Origin: Streptomyces sp. 11x1
Lineage (GTDB): Bacteria > Actinomycetota > Actinomycetes > Streptomycetales > Streptomycetaceae
Direction of reading: 5' to 3'
DNA: 64,000 bases
Assembly: GCF_032598905.1 (NCBI RefSeq)
Contig: NZ_CP122458.1
Span: 10,007,001-10,071,000 of the forward strand
Under the pieces are notes generated by a model that saw nothing but the letters and a program-made list of their open reading frames with translations, was not told the origin of the DNA and did not search any database. Position numbers and translations under genes: made by a program. This document shows, in pieces, positions 26,621 to 36,198 of this stretch; positions within the stretch are counted from its first letter, which is position 1; each line of letters starts with the position of its first letter.

Positions 26621-27901
26621 ATGTCAATGCCGAAAGGATCGAACACGGCGGTGCCGACGACCGCGCTGCGCGTGGAACTGGGCTGGCGCTCCGGACCGGG
26701 TGTGCCCGACGCGGACGCCTCGGCGCTGCTGCTCGTCGGCGGGAAGGTGCGCTCGGACGCCGACTTCGTCTTCTACAACCAGCCCGCGCACTCCTCCGGC
26801 GCGGTCCGGCACGAGGGCAAGCGCGACGCCGGGGGACAGGTGACCGACGCGCTCCTCGTCGACCTCGCGCGCGTGGAGCCCGCCATCGAGACCGTGGTGC
26901 TGGTCGCCTCGGCGGACGGCGGCACCTTCGGACAGGTGCCCGGACTGCACATTCGCGTGCTCGACGAGCGGGCGGGCACCGAGGTGGCCCGCTACGACAG
27001 CGCGGACGCCGGCGTCGAAACCGCTTTCGTCCTCGGGGAGTTCTACCGTCGCCAGGGCGCCTGGAAGTTCCGCGCCGTCGGCCAGGGCTACAGCACCGGG
27101 CTCGAAGGCCTCGCCACCGACTACGGCATCACGGTGGACGAGCCCCAGCAGGCGGCGGCACCGACGCCCACGCCCGCGCCCGTCGCTCCCGTCACCGTGC
27201 CGCCGCCCGTGACGACCGCCCCGCCCCCGCCTCCCGCCCCGCCCGTGGCGCCCCCGGCCCCGGTCCGTCTGACCAAGGTGACGCTCACCAAGGAAGCTCC
27301 GGCGGTCTCCCTGGCCAAACAGGGCGGCACATCCGGCGCCATGCGCGTGAACCTCAACTGGGAGGTGCGCAAGCAGTTCAAGGGGTGGGGCAGCAAACTG
27401 GGCCGGGCCGTCGCCATGCACGCGGACCTCGACCTCGACCTGTGCGCCCTGTTCGAACTCTCCGACGGCAGCAAGGGCGTCGTCCAGGCACTCGGCAATG
27501 CCTTCGGCTCCCTGCACCAGCCGCCCTTCATCCACCTCGACGGCGACGACCGCACCGGTGCCGTCAGCAGCGGCGAGAACCTCACCGTCAACCTCGACCA
27601 CAAGCAGTACTTCCGGCGCATTCTCATCTTCGTCACCATCTACGAGGGCGCCCGCTCCTTCGCCGACCTGCACGCCACGGTCACCCTCCAGCCGCAGCAC
27701 GGCGCACCCATCGACTTCTCGCTCGACGAGTGCACGGTCCCCTCCACCGTCTGCGCCCTCGCCCTCATCACCAACCAGGGCGGCGACCTCATCGTCCAGC
27801 GCGAGGCCCGCTACCTCGTCCCCGAGCGCGGGGTGAGCCCGCAGCGCACGGTCGACTACGCCTACGGGTGGGGCATGAACTGGACACCCGGCCGGAAGTA
27901 G
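26621..27901 (+). CDS. Tandem TerD-domain protein (tellurium-resistance-like)
   Basis: 426 aa with two TerD-type calcium-binding beta folds. The first spans about 1-165 ([11 protein letters not shown], then [17 protein letters not shown], the most conserved TerD segment). A Pro-rich linker follows (about 172-225). The second domain (about 230-426) begins RVNLNWEV and is more divergent. ATG 26621 has GGGGGCGG upstream. TerD proteins work with membrane and phage/stress systems; in Streptomyces several affect development. It is single-copy here with no ter operon around it. Confidence 0.88.
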   Translation: MSMPKGSNTAVPTTALRVELGWRSGPGVPDADASALLLVGGKVRSDADFVFYNQPAHSSGAVRHEGKRDAGGQVTDALLVDLARVEPAIETVVLVASADGGTFGQVPGLHIRVLDERAGTEVARYDSADAGVETAFVLGEFYRRQGAWKFRAVGQGYSTGLEGLATDYGITVDEPQQAAAPTPTPAPVAPVTVPPPVTTAPPPPPAPPVAPPAPVRLTKVTLTKEAPAVSLAKQGGTSGAMRVNLNWEVRKQFKGWGSKLGRAVAMHADLDLDLCALFELSDGSKGVVQALGNAFGSLHQPPFIHLDGDDRTGAVSSGENLTVNLDHKQYFRRILIFVTIYEGARSFADLHATVTLQPQHGAPIDFSLDECTVPSTVCALALITNQGGDLIVQREARYLVPERGVSPQRTVDYAYGWGMNWTPGRK

Positions 27902-27955
27902 CCGTCCGCATGTGAGGAAAGGGTTCCGCACACGAGGCGGGTTCCGGTCGGACCC

Positions 27956-29149
27956 CTAACCCTCGTCCGGCACCGGGTCCGGGCGCGCGTAGGTGCGGCC
28001 CTTCCAGGCCGCGCCGCGCCCCCGGTGGTGCCGCACCGCAGAGTCGACCGTCATCAGCAGATACAGGAACGCGGTGAACGGCAGCAGGAGAGCGAGGCCC
28101 GGCGGCTGTCCGTAATGACGGAGCATCGGCACGTACGTCACCGTCATCACCAGCCAGGCGAGCCCGCCGGGCAGCGCCGTCGCCGGGTCCGCCATGACCA
28201 GGCCCGCCACGAGCGCGAGCGGCGGGACGAGATAGACCAGGGCCAGGCCGAGGACCGTGCCCGCGAGCAGCAGCGGACTGTGCAGCAGCTGGGCGTAGGC
28301 GCTGCGCGCCACCATGTGCCACAGGTCGCGCAGCCGTGGGTAGGGCCGCACACTCTCCACGCGCTCCGCCAGCCCGAGCCAGATGTGGCCGCCGCTCCTC
28401 TTGACCGCGGCGGCCAGCGCCACGTCGTCGATGACGGACTGCCGGATCGCGTCCGGGATCCGCGCCCGCTCGGCGGCCCCGGCGCTCAGCAGCACACAGC
28501 CGCCCGCCGCTGCCGCCGTCCGCGAGCCCCGTACGGCGATCCGCCGGAACGGATAGAGCTGGGCGAAGAAGTACACGAAGGCGGGCACGACGAGCCTCTC
28601 CCACCCGCTCTCGGTGCGCAGCCGGGCCATCTGCGAGACCAGGTCGAACCCGCCGGTCCGGGCGGCCGCCACCAGCGCGCGCAGGCTGTCCGGGCGATGC
28701 GCGATGTCCGCGTCCGTCAGCAGCAGGAACTCGGGTTCCCGCGCGCGTGCCAGCGTGATGCCGTGGCGTACGGCCCAGAGCTTGCCGGTCCAGCCCGCGG
28801 GCGGCTCCCCGGGCGAGGACACGGTCAGCGGCAGGCCGCCGAACCGGCGGGACAGTTCACGGGCCAGCTCGCCGGTGCCGTCCGAACTGCCGTCGTCGAC
28901 CAGAAAGACCTCGGCCCGGCCCGGATAGTCCTGGCCCAGCAGCGACGGCAGGCTCTCAGGGAGGACGGCGGCCTCGTCACGAGCGGGGACGACGATACAG
29001 ACCCCCGGCCATGCGCCGGGGTCCCGGCGGGGCGGCAGGCGCACATCCGTGCGCCAGAAGAAACCCTGGCCGAGCAGCAGCCACAGCCAGGCGGCGAGTG
29101 ATCCGACGGCGGTCCAGGCGATGGCGCTCACGCCCGCAGTCTGCCCCAC
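27956..29149 (-). CDS. HpnB-type family 2 glycosyltransferase
   Basis: 397 aa. One N-terminal transmembrane helix, then a GT2 domain with IVVPARDEAAVLPESL, VDDGSSDGT, LLTDADIAHRPDSL and IDDVALAAAVKRSGG. Three or four C-terminal helices complete the HpnB pattern (hopene-associated glycosyltransferase). In the family it is linked to hopanoid clusters, but no squalene-hopene cyclase gene is near. GTG 29149 or GTG 29131 may be the start. It is divergent from the racemase-like gene, with only 39 bp between. Confidence 0.85.
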   Translation of the reverse strand: MGQTAGVSAIAWTAVGSLAAWLWLLLGQGFFWRTDVRLPPRRDPGAWPGVCIVVPARDEAAVLPESLPSLLGQDYPGRAEVFLVDDGSSDGTGELARELSRRFGGLPLTVSSPGEPPAGWTGKLWAVRHGITLARAREPEFLLLTDADIAHRPDSLRALVAAARTGGFDLVSQMARLRTESGWERLVVPAFVYFFAQLYPFRRIAVRGSRTAAAAGGCVLLSAGAAERARIPDAIRQSVIDDVALAAAVKRSGGHIWLGLAERVESVRPYPRLRDLWHMVARSAYAQLLHSPLLLAGTVLGLALVYLVPPLALVAGLVMADPATALPGGLAWLVMTVTYVPMLRHYGQPPGLALLLPFTAFLYLLMTVDSAVRHHRGRGAAWKGRTYARPDPVPDEG

Positions 29150-29188
29150 GGCAGCGGCCGTACCGAGGCCATCGTCTATCGTGGCCGG

Positions 29189-29995
29189 GTGAAGATCGCG
29201 CTCATGGACTCCGGTATCGGCCTGCTGCCCGCCGCCGCGGCGGTACGGCGGCTACGGCCCGACACGGACCTCGTGATCTCCTCCGACCCCGACGGCATGC
29301 CCTGGGGACCGCGCACCCCCCAGGACCTCACCGAGCGTGCGCTCGCCGTCGCCGAGGCGGCCGCCGCCCACCGGCCCGACGCGCTGATCGTCGGCTGCAA
29401 CACCGCCTCCGTGCACGCCCTGCCCGCCCTGCGCGCCCTCCTCGAACCCGGTCTGCCGGTGATCGGCACCGTCCCGGCGATCAAGCCGGCCGCGTCCGGC
29501 GGCGGTCCCTTCACCATCTGGGCGACACCCGCCACCACCGGCAGCCCCTACCAGCGCGGCCTCATCGAGGAGTTCGCCGACGGCGTCCCGGTCACCGAGG
29601 TGCCCTGCTGGGGACTGGCCGAAGCGGTGGAGCACGCCGACGACGCCGCGATCGACGCCGCCATCGCGGCGGCGGCCGCGCTGACGCCCACCGATGTGAC
29701 GACCGTCGTCCTGGGCTGCACCCACTACGAACTGGTCGCCGAACGCATCCGCGCGGCCGTCCAGCAGCCCGGCCTGCCGCCCCTCGTCCTGCACGGCTCC
29801 GCCGGCGCGGTGGCCGCGCAGGCACTGCGCCGCATCGGTGAACTGCCCAAGCCCGAGGCCGACTGGACCGGGTCGACGCTGACCGTCATCCTCAGTGGCC
29901 GCGAGGGCTCGCTGCCCGCCCCCGCACTGGCCTACGAGGAGGGCCGGCTCCTCAGGACCGCCGGCGCGACGACGGCCGTCATCGCCGAACGGTAA
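29189..29995 (+). CDS. Asp/Glu racemase superfamily protein (MurI-like)
   Basis: 268 aa, the MurI length. DSGIG at the start, GCNTAS near residue 70 and GCTHYE near 177 supply the paired catalytic cysteines of two-base glutamate racemases. Between them the sequence is less like typical MurI, so this may be a paralogue and not the cell-wall enzyme. GTG 29189 follows a -10-like TATCGT (29174-29179) so closely that the message may be leaderless. Substrate could be glutamate, aspartate or a hydantoin. Confidence 0.82.
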   Translation: MKIALMDSGIGLLPAAAAVRRLRPDTDLVISSDPDGMPWGPRTPQDLTERALAVAEAAAAHRPDALIVGCNTASVHALPALRALLEPGLPVIGTVPAIKPAASGGGPFTIWATPATTGSPYQRGLIEEFADGVPVTEVPCWGLAEAVEHADDAAIDAAIAAAAALTPTDVTTVVLGCTHYELVAERIRAAVQQPGLPPLVLHGSAGAVAAQALRRIGELPKPEADWTGSTLTVILSGREGSLPAPALAYEEGRLLRTAGATTAVIAER

Positions 29996-30045
29996 CGCTC
30001 CGCGACCAGGTGCCCGCGCAGCGGAACCTGAGTACTCTCAAAGCC

Positions 30046-30603
30046 ATGAGGGACCACCCCCACGGCGAGCCGGGCACCCCCGCGGGCCCGCACCCCGAGG
30101 TATGGACCGGCCGTGCGACCAACCGCGGCCAGTGGCTGCTGGCACTCGGCGGCGCCGCCTGCATGGCACTGGGCGTCGAACTCGCGGTCGACTCCGCGTG
30201 GGCGTCCGGTGTCGCCCCGCTCGTCATGTCCGTCGTCGGCTGCATCGCGGCCGGTCTGCTCGTCCTCTTCGGCACGCTCGCGTTCGTGCACGTCTCCGTG
30301 AAGGTCGACGAGGACTGCCTGGAGGTCCGCTGCGGCCACATCGGTGTGCCGCGCCGTCGTATTCCCCTGTCCGAGGTCGCCGACGCCGCCTTCGCCCCGT
30401 GCGTCACGCCCCACCAGTGGGGTGGCTGGGGCTACCGCTGGCGGCCCGAGAAGGGCACCGCCGTCGTCGTACGACGTGGCGAGGCCGTGGTGCTGAGCCT
30501 CTGGGACGGCCACACGTTCACGATCACCGTGGACAACGCGGAGACGGCCGTGGATGTCATCCGCGCCCGGCTCACCCCCAAGGCGACCGACGCCGCGCAC
30601 TGA
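30046..30603 (+). CDS. Two-TM membrane protein with PH-like cytosolic domain
   Basis: 185 aa. Two transmembrane helices near residues 28-50 and 55-80 are followed by a beta-rich domain with VKVDEDCLEVRCG and GGWGYR, the pattern of bacterial PH-like/DUF3093-type membrane proteins. ATG 30046 lies seven bases after TACTCT (30033-30038), a likely -10, so the mRNA may be leaderless. It follows the racemase-like gene by 50 bp. Function unknown. Confidence 0.72.
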   Translation: MRDHPHGEPGTPAGPHPEVWTGRATNRGQWLLALGGAACMALGVELAVDSAWASGVAPLVMSVVGCIAAGLLVLFGTLAFVHVSVKVDEDCLEVRCGHIGVPRRRIPLSEVADAAFAPCVTPHQWGGWGYRWRPEKGTAVVVRRGEAVVLSLWDGHTFTITVDNAETAVDVIRARLTPKATDAAH

Positions 30604-30694
30604 CACCCTCTACCTCCGCTCCGGTCGCGCAGAGTCTGTGTGGGTGGCGTCGCGAGGCGGGCCGGAAGGTGACGACAGCGCCTAGGAGACCGCT

Positions 30695-30789
30695 GAAGAT
30701 CTTGCTCTGGCCGCCCGACTCACCCTGGATCGCCGGTAAATGTCAATCGCCATCAAGTAGGGCAAGCCGGGCGCATTTTCAAGATCTTC
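30695..30789. repeat. Ten-base inverted repeat around a 75-bp spacer
   Basis: GAAGATCTTG (30695-30704) and CAAGATCTTC (30780-30789) are exact reverse complements. The spacer is AT-richer than its surroundings. The pair lies between the end of the PH-like gene and the converging polymerase gene; the right arm is next to the stop of the latter. It could be a large stem, or remnant ends of a small inserted element. Confidence 0.6.
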
Positions 30790-30798
30790 AGGACGCTT

Positions 30799-31860
30799 CT
30801 AGCGGTCGTCGAGGTCCGGCGGCCCCGCCGTCTCCCCTTCCGGCAGAGGCCGCGCCGTCGCCATGCCCGCGAGCAGGCCCGCGCCCGCCGTCACCGTGGC
30901 GAAGCTCAGCGCGTTGCCCACGGCGGCGATCGCGGCCACCGCCGTCAGGGCGGCGCCCGCGGTGAGCACCACCGGCGTGGGGCGCGGGGTCCGCCACAGG
31001 ACGTACAGAACCCAGCCGAACACGGCGGCGAGCAGCGCCACACCGACGAGTCCCTGCTCGGCGGCCAGCTGCAGGGGCGCCGAATGGGGCCGGTCGTCGG
31101 CCGACAGCGACTCGGCGACCGTCGGGCTGAGCTCCCCGAAGCGGCCCGGTCCCGCGCCGAGCAACGCGTCGTCGTGGACCAGGACGAGCGCGTCGCGCCA
31201 CAGCAGGATCCGGTGCGGCGTGAGCTGGCCCTCCAGCGAGTCGGTCAGCCCGGCCGGCAGGGTGTTCTCGGCGACGGCCCAGACCGTCGCCGTCACCAGG
31301 GCCGTGGCGAGGGCGAGTCCCACGAGCCCCGGGCCCCGACGCATCCGGGCCGCCGCGAGCGAACACAGCAGCACCCCGGCGCACGCGGCGAAACCGGTGG
31401 TGGAGCCGAGCACCGCAGCGGTCACGGCGATCCCGCAGGCCAGCAGCCGCAGCGTCAGCCTCAGGCCGGGCGAGCGGGCCGCCCAGGCGGCACAGCAGGC
31501 GGCACCCGCTGCCAGGACCAGCAGCGAGGCGGTCGCCCCGGTGTGCCCGAGCGGCGAGACCAGCGGCGAGCCCGTCATGGTGTGCGGGTCGGTGACCGCC
31601 AGACCGAGGCCGGCCAGCGCGCCCGCGGACGGTGCCACCACCGGCAGCAGGGCCCCGCAGATCCGGCCCGCCGCATAGCCGGCCGCCACGGCGAGCACCG
31701 CCAGCAGCACACCCTCCGGACGGCCGCCCCGCGCCGCCGCGGTGATCAAGGACCAGGCGGCGCACGCCCCGAGCAGCAGCACACCCGTGACATCGGAGAC
31801 GTTCCGTCTCTCGTGCGAGGCCGACGCTCCTGCCGCGGCCTCCGTCCCCGTGGACCCCAA
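30799..31860 (-). CDS. O-antigen ligase/polymerase-like membrane protein (Wzy_C)
   Basis: 353 aa with about ten transmembrane segments. The Wzy_C signature is seen in LLGAGPGRFGE followed by RPHSAPLQLAAEQGLVGVALL, including the loop His. Such proteins join or polymerise lipid-linked glycans outside the membrane. The start is TTG 31860, supported by GGGGGG about seven bases upstream; no ATG or GTG precedes the first helix. No other glycan genes flank it, so the substrate is unknown. Confidence 0.78.
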   Translation of the reverse strand: MGSTGTEAAAGASASHERRNVSDVTGVLLLGACAAWSLITAAARGGRPEGVLLAVLAVAAGYAAGRICGALLPVVAPSAGALAGLGLAVTDPHTMTGSPLVSPLGHTGATASLLVLAAGAACCAAWAARSPGLRLTLRLLACGIAVTAAVLGSTTGFAACAGVLLCSLAAARMRRGPGLVGLALATALVTATVWAVAENTLPAGLTDSLEGQLTPHRILLWRDALVLVHDDALLGAGPGRFGELSPTVAESLSADDRPHSAPLQLAAEQGLVGVALLAAVFGWVLYVLWRTPRPTPVVLTAGAALTAVAAIAAVGNALSFATVTAGAGLLAGMATARPLPEGETAGPPDLDDR

Positions 31861-32064
31861 CGTGTCGCCCCCCGACTGTGCCGGGCCTCGACCGCCCGGA
31901 CCACATCCGGCCGCACGTCAGAGGCTCGCGCACACCGTAACGGGTGATGCGCCGGTTTGTGGACGAGTTATGCAGGAACGATGCGGCTGCGGGCGACAAA
32001 TGCCGCACCCGGGACGTGCGGACCGCGCTGTCGGCGCCGGGGTGACGCGCCGTACACTCCCCGA

Positions 32065-33681
32065 GTGACCGTCACCGCCACTCCCGTAGACGAGCCGGAG
32101 CAGCTCGAACCCCAGGCCGCGCCCGTTTCCCGGGTGTCCCGGTGGGCAAGCCGGCTCCTTCCGGCCGTCGTCGCGGCCCTCTCCGGGGTGCTGCTCTACG
32201 TCAGCTTCCCGCCCCGCACCCTGTGGTGGCTCGCCCTGCCGGCCTTCGCCGGCTTCGGCTGGGTGCTGCGCGGACGCGGCTGGAAGGCGGGCCTCGGTCT
32301 CGGCTACCTGTTCGGTCTCGGTTTCCTGCTGCCGCTGCTGGTATGGACCGGCGTGGAGGTCGGCCCCGGTCCGTGGCTCGCGCTCGTCGCCATCGAGGCG
32401 GTGTTCGTGGCGCTCGTCGGCGCGGGCGTCGCCGTCGTCTCGAAGCTGCCGGGCCGGCCTGTGTGGGCCGCCGCTCTGTGGATCGCCGGTGAGGCGGCAC
32501 GCGCGCGTGCCCCGTTCAACGGATTCCCCTGGGGCAAGATCGCTTTCGGCCAGGCGGACGGCGTCTTCCTGCCGCTGGCCGCGCTCGGCGGCACACCCGT
32601 CCTGGGCTTCGCGGTCGTCCTGTGCGGGTTCGGCCTCTACGAGGTGGTGCGCCTGGTCGTGGAGAACCGGCGCACCGGCGAGGCCGTACGCCGGGGCACC
32701 GCGGCGGTGGCGGCGCTCTCCGTGGCCGTACCCCTGGTGGGCGCCTTCGCCTCCCGGGCGCTGGTGAGCGACGAGGCGGAGGACGGCACCGCGACCGTCG
32801 CGGTCATCCAGGGCAACGTCCCGCGGCTGGGGCTCGACTTCAACGCCCAGCGGCGGGCCGTGCTCGACTACCACGCCCGGGAGACCGAGCGGCTGGCCGC
32901 CGAGGTCAAGGCCGGCAAGGTCGCCCGGCCCGACTTCGTGCTCTGGCCGGAGAACTCCTCCGACATCGACCCCTTCGCCAACGCCGACGCCCGCGCGGTG
33001 ATCGACGGGGCGGCCACCGCCATCGGCGCCCCGATCTCCGTCGGCGGGGTCGTGGAGCGGGACGGCAAGCTCTACAACGAACAGATCCTGTGGGACCCCG
33101 AGAAGGGTCCCGTCGACACCTACGACAAGCGGCAGATCCAGCCGTTCGGCGAGTACCTGCCGCTGCGGTCGCTGGTCGGCGCCATCAACGGCGAGTGGAC
33201 GTCCATGGTCCGCCAGGACTTCAGCCGGGGCACGAAGCCCGGTGTGTTCTCCATGGACGGTGCCGAGGTCGGTCTCGTGACCTGTTACGAGGCGGCCTTC
33301 GACTGGGCCGTGCGCTCCGAGGTCACCGACGGCGCGCAGCTGATCTCGGTGCCGAGCAACAACGCCACCTTCGGGCGCAGCGAGATGACCTACCAGCAGC
33401 TCGCCATGTCCCGGGTCCGCGCCGTCGAGCACAGCCGCACCGTCACCGTCCCGGTGACCAGCGGAGTCAGCGCGATCATCATGCCGGACGGGCGGATCAC
33501 GCAGAGGACAGGCATGTTCGTCCCGGACTCCTTGGTACAGAAGGTACCGCTGCGGTCCTCGCAGACGCCCGCCACCCGGGTCGGCATCGCGCCCGAGATG
33601 CTTCTGGTGCTGGTCGCGGCGGGTGGACTCGGCTGGGCGATCGGGGCCGGTGTGCGCGGGAGGCGCGCCGGTGGCGTGTAG
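32065..33681 (+). CDS. lnt: Apolipoprotein N-acyltransferase
   Basis: 538 aa. Six to seven N-terminal transmembrane helices (about 25-215) precede a periplasmic nitrilase-type domain with the Glu of LWPENSSDIDP, the Lys of YDKRQIQPFGEY and the catalytic Cys of VTCYEAAFDW, then a final helix. It adds a third acyl chain to lipoproteins in the membrane. GTG 32065 follows TACACT (32053-32058) by six bases, so translation is probably leaderless. Streptomyces commonly carry two lnt genes; which this is cannot be told. Confidence 0.92.
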   Translation: MTVTATPVDEPEQLEPQAAPVSRVSRWASRLLPAVVAALSGVLLYVSFPPRTLWWLALPAFAGFGWVLRGRGWKAGLGLGYLFGLGFLLPLLVWTGVEVGPGPWLALVAIEAVFVALVGAGVAVVSKLPGRPVWAAALWIAGEAARARAPFNGFPWGKIAFGQADGVFLPLAALGGTPVLGFAVVLCGFGLYEVVRLVVENRRTGEAVRRGTAAVAALSVAVPLVGAFASRALVSDEAEDGTATVAVIQGNVPRLGLDFNAQRRAVLDYHARETERLAAEVKAGKVARPDFVLWPENSSDIDPFANADARAVIDGAATAIGAPISVGGVVERDGKLYNEQILWDPEKGPVDTYDKRQIQPFGEYLPLRSLVGAINGEWTSMVRQDFSRGTKPGVFSMDGAEVGLVTCYEAAFDWAVRSEVTDGAQLISVPSNNATFGRSEMTYQQLAMSRVRAVEHSRTVTVPVTSGVSAIIMPDGRITQRTGMFVPDSLVQKVPLRSSQTPATRVGIAPEMLLVLVAAGGLGWAIGAGVRGRRAGGV

Positions 33682-33748
33682 CCGTACGCCTCGCGTGCGC
33701 GTGGTGGATGCGGCGGGGTGAGGGGACCGGCCCGTTAGGGTCGGCTCC

Positions 33749-34225
33749 ATGGCTACCCCTGACTTCATCCGCACACTCCGTGCTTCCGCCGGCAACCAGC
33801 TCCTCTGGCTCCCCGGAGTCACCGCCCTGGTCTTCGACGACGAGGGCAGAGTGCTGCTGGGCCGCCGGTCCGACACCGGCAGGTGGGCGCTGATCGGCGG
33901 CATCCCGGACCCGGGGGAGCAGCCGGCGGCCTGTGCCGTGCGGGAGGTCCACGAGGAGACGGCGGTGCAGTGTGTGGCCGAACGGGTCGTGCTCGTACAG
34001 GCGTTGGAACCGGTGCGGTACGACAACGGGGACGTCTGCCAGTACATGGACATCACGTTCTCCTGCCGTGCCGTGGGCGGGGAGGCGCGGGTCAACGACG
34101 ACGAGTCCCTGGACGTCGGCTGGTTCTCGCTGGACGCCCTGCCGCCTGATCTGAGCGAGTTCGCGTTGTTCCGCATCAAGCAGGCCCTGTCCGACACGGC
34201 CACGTGGTTCGACCCCACGGTCTGA
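33749..34225 (+). CDS. Nudix hydrolase
   Basis: 158 aa. The Nudix box is GGIPDPGEQPAACAVREVHEETAV (positions about 50-73) with the REVHEE metal-binding helix intact. The N-terminus FIRTLRASAGNQLLWLPGV is common in actinomycete Nudix proteins. It hydrolyses a nucleoside diphosphate linked to another group; substrate not predictable. ATG 33749 stands 67 bp after lnt. A GC-rich hairpin follows the stop. Confidence 0.9.
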   Translation: MATPDFIRTLRASAGNQLLWLPGVTALVFDDEGRVLLGRRSDTGRWALIGGIPDPGEQPAACAVREVHEETAVQCVAERVVLVQALEPVRYDNGDVCQYMDITFSCRAVGGEARVNDDESLDVGWFSLDALPPDLSEFALFRIKQALSDTATWFDPTV

Positions 34226-34242
34226 GACCGCGCGCGGGACGG

Positions 34243-34309
34243 CGGGGCCGGGTCCGTGCGCGTGGCGCACGCGCTCGCCGCGCGGGCGTGCGCGCGGGCA
34301 CCGGCCCCG
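34243..34309 (+). terminator. Long GC-rich hairpin after the Nudix gene
   Basis: CGGGGCCGG (34243-34251) pairs with CCGGCCCCG (34301-34309); the loop itself contains a GTGCG/CGCAC stem. It starts 18 bases past the Nudix stop. No U tract is present, as is usual in Streptomyces. Confidence 0.6.
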
Positions 34310-34343
34310 ACGGCCCCTCCCTTGGTGGCGTTGACGTGGTCGA

Positions 34344-34379
34344 ACGACGCGTCGTCCTACGGTTCCCGGAACGTTCCGG
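34344..34379. promoter_or_regulatory. Two perfect palindromes upstream of the gutted aminotransferase
   Basis: ACGACGCGTCGT (34344-34355) and CCGGAACGTTCCGG (34366-34379) are perfect palindromes of 12 and 14 bases, with a -35-like TTGACG near 34331. They lie 22-57 bases before ATG 34401 and look like operators left from the intact gene. Confidence 0.6.
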
Positions 34380-34400
34380 CACGAGGGGTGGAGCCCTGAG

Positions 34401-34915
34401 ATGAGCCATCCCCCGCGGACGTGGTGCCCGTCGCCAAGGCGATGGGCAACGGGCAGCCGCTGGGCGCGGTGATCACCCGGCGCGAGATCGCCGAGGCCTA
34501 CCGCAGCCAGGGGTGCTTCCTCTCGTCCGCCGGCGGCAGCCCGGTCAGCTCGGTGGTCGGCCTCGCCGTCCTCGACGCACTGCGGTTCGCGGACCTCCAG
34601 GCCAACGCCCGGGACGTGGGCGGCCATCTGAAGGACCGGCTCCAGCGACTCGCCCACCGCCACGAGCTGATCGGCGCGGTGCACGGCTCCGGCCTCTGTC
34701 TCGGCGTCGAGTTCGTGCGCGACCGTACGACGCCGGAGCGGGCCACCGAGGAGACGGCCGCGATCTGCGAGCGGCTGCGCGAACTTGGCGTGATCATGCC
34801 GCCGACATCCGACCGGCGGTGCGTGCTGAAGATCAAGCCACCGCTGTGTCTGACATGGGAGGACGCGGACGGCTTCGTCGCCGCCCTGGACGACGTCTTG
34901 ACGTACGGCTGGTGA
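34401..34915 (+). pseudogene. Internally deleted class III aminotransferase
   Basis: Only the C-terminal third of a class III PLP aminotransferase remains: VPVAKAMGNGQPLGAV with the PLP Lys, then the usual FVRDRTTPERATEET and a full C-terminus. A good start region (GAGGGGTGGAG, ATG 34401) lies just upstream but in another frame, and only about four codons separate it from the conserved part. An intact enzyme has about 430 aa, so roughly 250 codons are gone. The open frame from GTG 34421 could still give a 164-aa fragment. Promoter palindromes remain upstream. Confidence 0.8.
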
Positions 34916-35183
34916 CCCGTGCTGCCGTCCGGGGCGCCCGCAGCTGCGTCCCGTCCACCAGCATCCGCAGGAACTGGCTCGCGAGCAGGGCCAGGACGGT
35001 CGCGCAGAGCCCGCCGACCGCCAGTGCCGGGACGGTCGCCCGGGTGAGCGGTCCGGGCAGCAGGCGCAACGCCCACCAGACCACCGCGAGCAACAGGACG
35101 TCGACGGCGCGGTGGAGCAGCCAGCCACCGAGTGGTGCCCCCGCGGGCCCCGCCCAGGCGCCCAGCAGCAGCCACTTGCGCGG
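34833..35183 (-). other. Hydrophobic reading-frame remnant behind the alcohol dehydrogenase
   Basis: Directly after the dehydrogenase stop, one minus-strand frame encodes two to three plausible transmembrane helices (GGWLLHRAVDVLLLAVVWWAL and VPALAVGGLCATVLALLASQF). No ATG, GTG or TTG with a ribosome site starts it before the helices, and it runs on antisense into the aminotransferase remnant. It may be a damaged small membrane protein. I do not recognise it. Confidence 0.3.
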
Positions 35184-35185
35184 GT

Positions 35186-36198
35186 TCAGCCGTCGGCGCG
35201 GACGAAGACCGGCTTGAGGTGGTTCTCGGGGAGCGCGTCGGGGAGTTGCTCCCAGTCGAGGACGTGGGAGACGACGCGCCCTGGGTCGACCTTCCCGGAA
35301 CCGGCGAGGGCGAGGGCGTCGGGGATGTGGACGCGGACGTTGTCCCGGGCGACGCGCAGGGTGACCCCGGTGAGGTACATGTCGAGCGGGGTCAGTTCGC
35401 CGGGCCGGAAGTTGGTTGCCCGCGGACTCGCAGACGCCCTCCGGGGCGAGGGACCCGACGGCGAGGGCGAGTTGGTCGACACGGCCGGTGGCCTCGACGG
35501 CGAGGTCGAAGCCGCGCGGGACGGGTTCGACGGCCTCCGCGGTACGGGCGCCGAAGCCCTCGGCGAGTTGCCGGTGCGCCGGGTCGGGTTCGACGTACAG
35601 CACGTCGGAGGCGCCGAGCGCGCGGGCGATGTCGCACACGTACAGGCCGATGCTGCCCCCGGGCGACGACCGGGACGCGAGCGCCGGGCCGTTCGGCGAG
35701 ATGGGGTGCTACCAGGCGCCAGGACAGGGACCAGTTGTCGCTCGCGGAGGCCATGGGGACGGGGTCGAGCCCGGCGGGCAGTGACACCAGCATGGCCTGC
35801 GCGTACGGCACCCGGACCAGGTCGGAGAAGAGGCCGGTCCAGGTGCCGCCGATCGGCGCCCCGTACATCGCCATGTGCGGTACGGCCGTGCAGTGCGCGG
35901 TGAGCCCGGCCCGGCAGTGGTCGCAGACGCCGCAGTTGATGGACCAGGGGACGACGACCAGGTCACCGGGGGCCACGGTGGTGACGGCATCGCCGGTCTC
36001 CACGACCCGCGCCACGCACTCGTGTCCCAGCGCGAAGGGCGGCTCGACGAACCTGTGACCGGCGAGGATCGCGGAGTCCACGTCGCACGAGGTGGCGGCC
36101 ACCGGGGCGACGATCGCTTCTGCGTCGGAGCGGAGCTTGGGGTCGGGGGCCTCGCGCCGCTCGACGGTGCGGCGGGCCACGTAGGTCAGTTCACGCAT
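35186..36198 (-). pseudogene. Zinc alcohol dehydrogenase with two frameshifts
   Basis: A medium-chain dehydrogenase split over three frames. The first has GHECVARVVETGD and the structural-zinc cysteines NCGVCDHCRAGLTAHC. After a C5/G5 run at 35656-35660 the frame changes and continues GLYVCDIARALGASDVLYVE. Near 35414-35415 (extra base in a CC/GG pair) it changes again to FRPGELTPLDMYLTGV and the end. Removing one base at each point restores about 337 aa. The ATG at 36198 overlaps the tautomerase stop by eight bases, so the two formed an operon. Either decay or assembly error. Confidence 0.85.
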
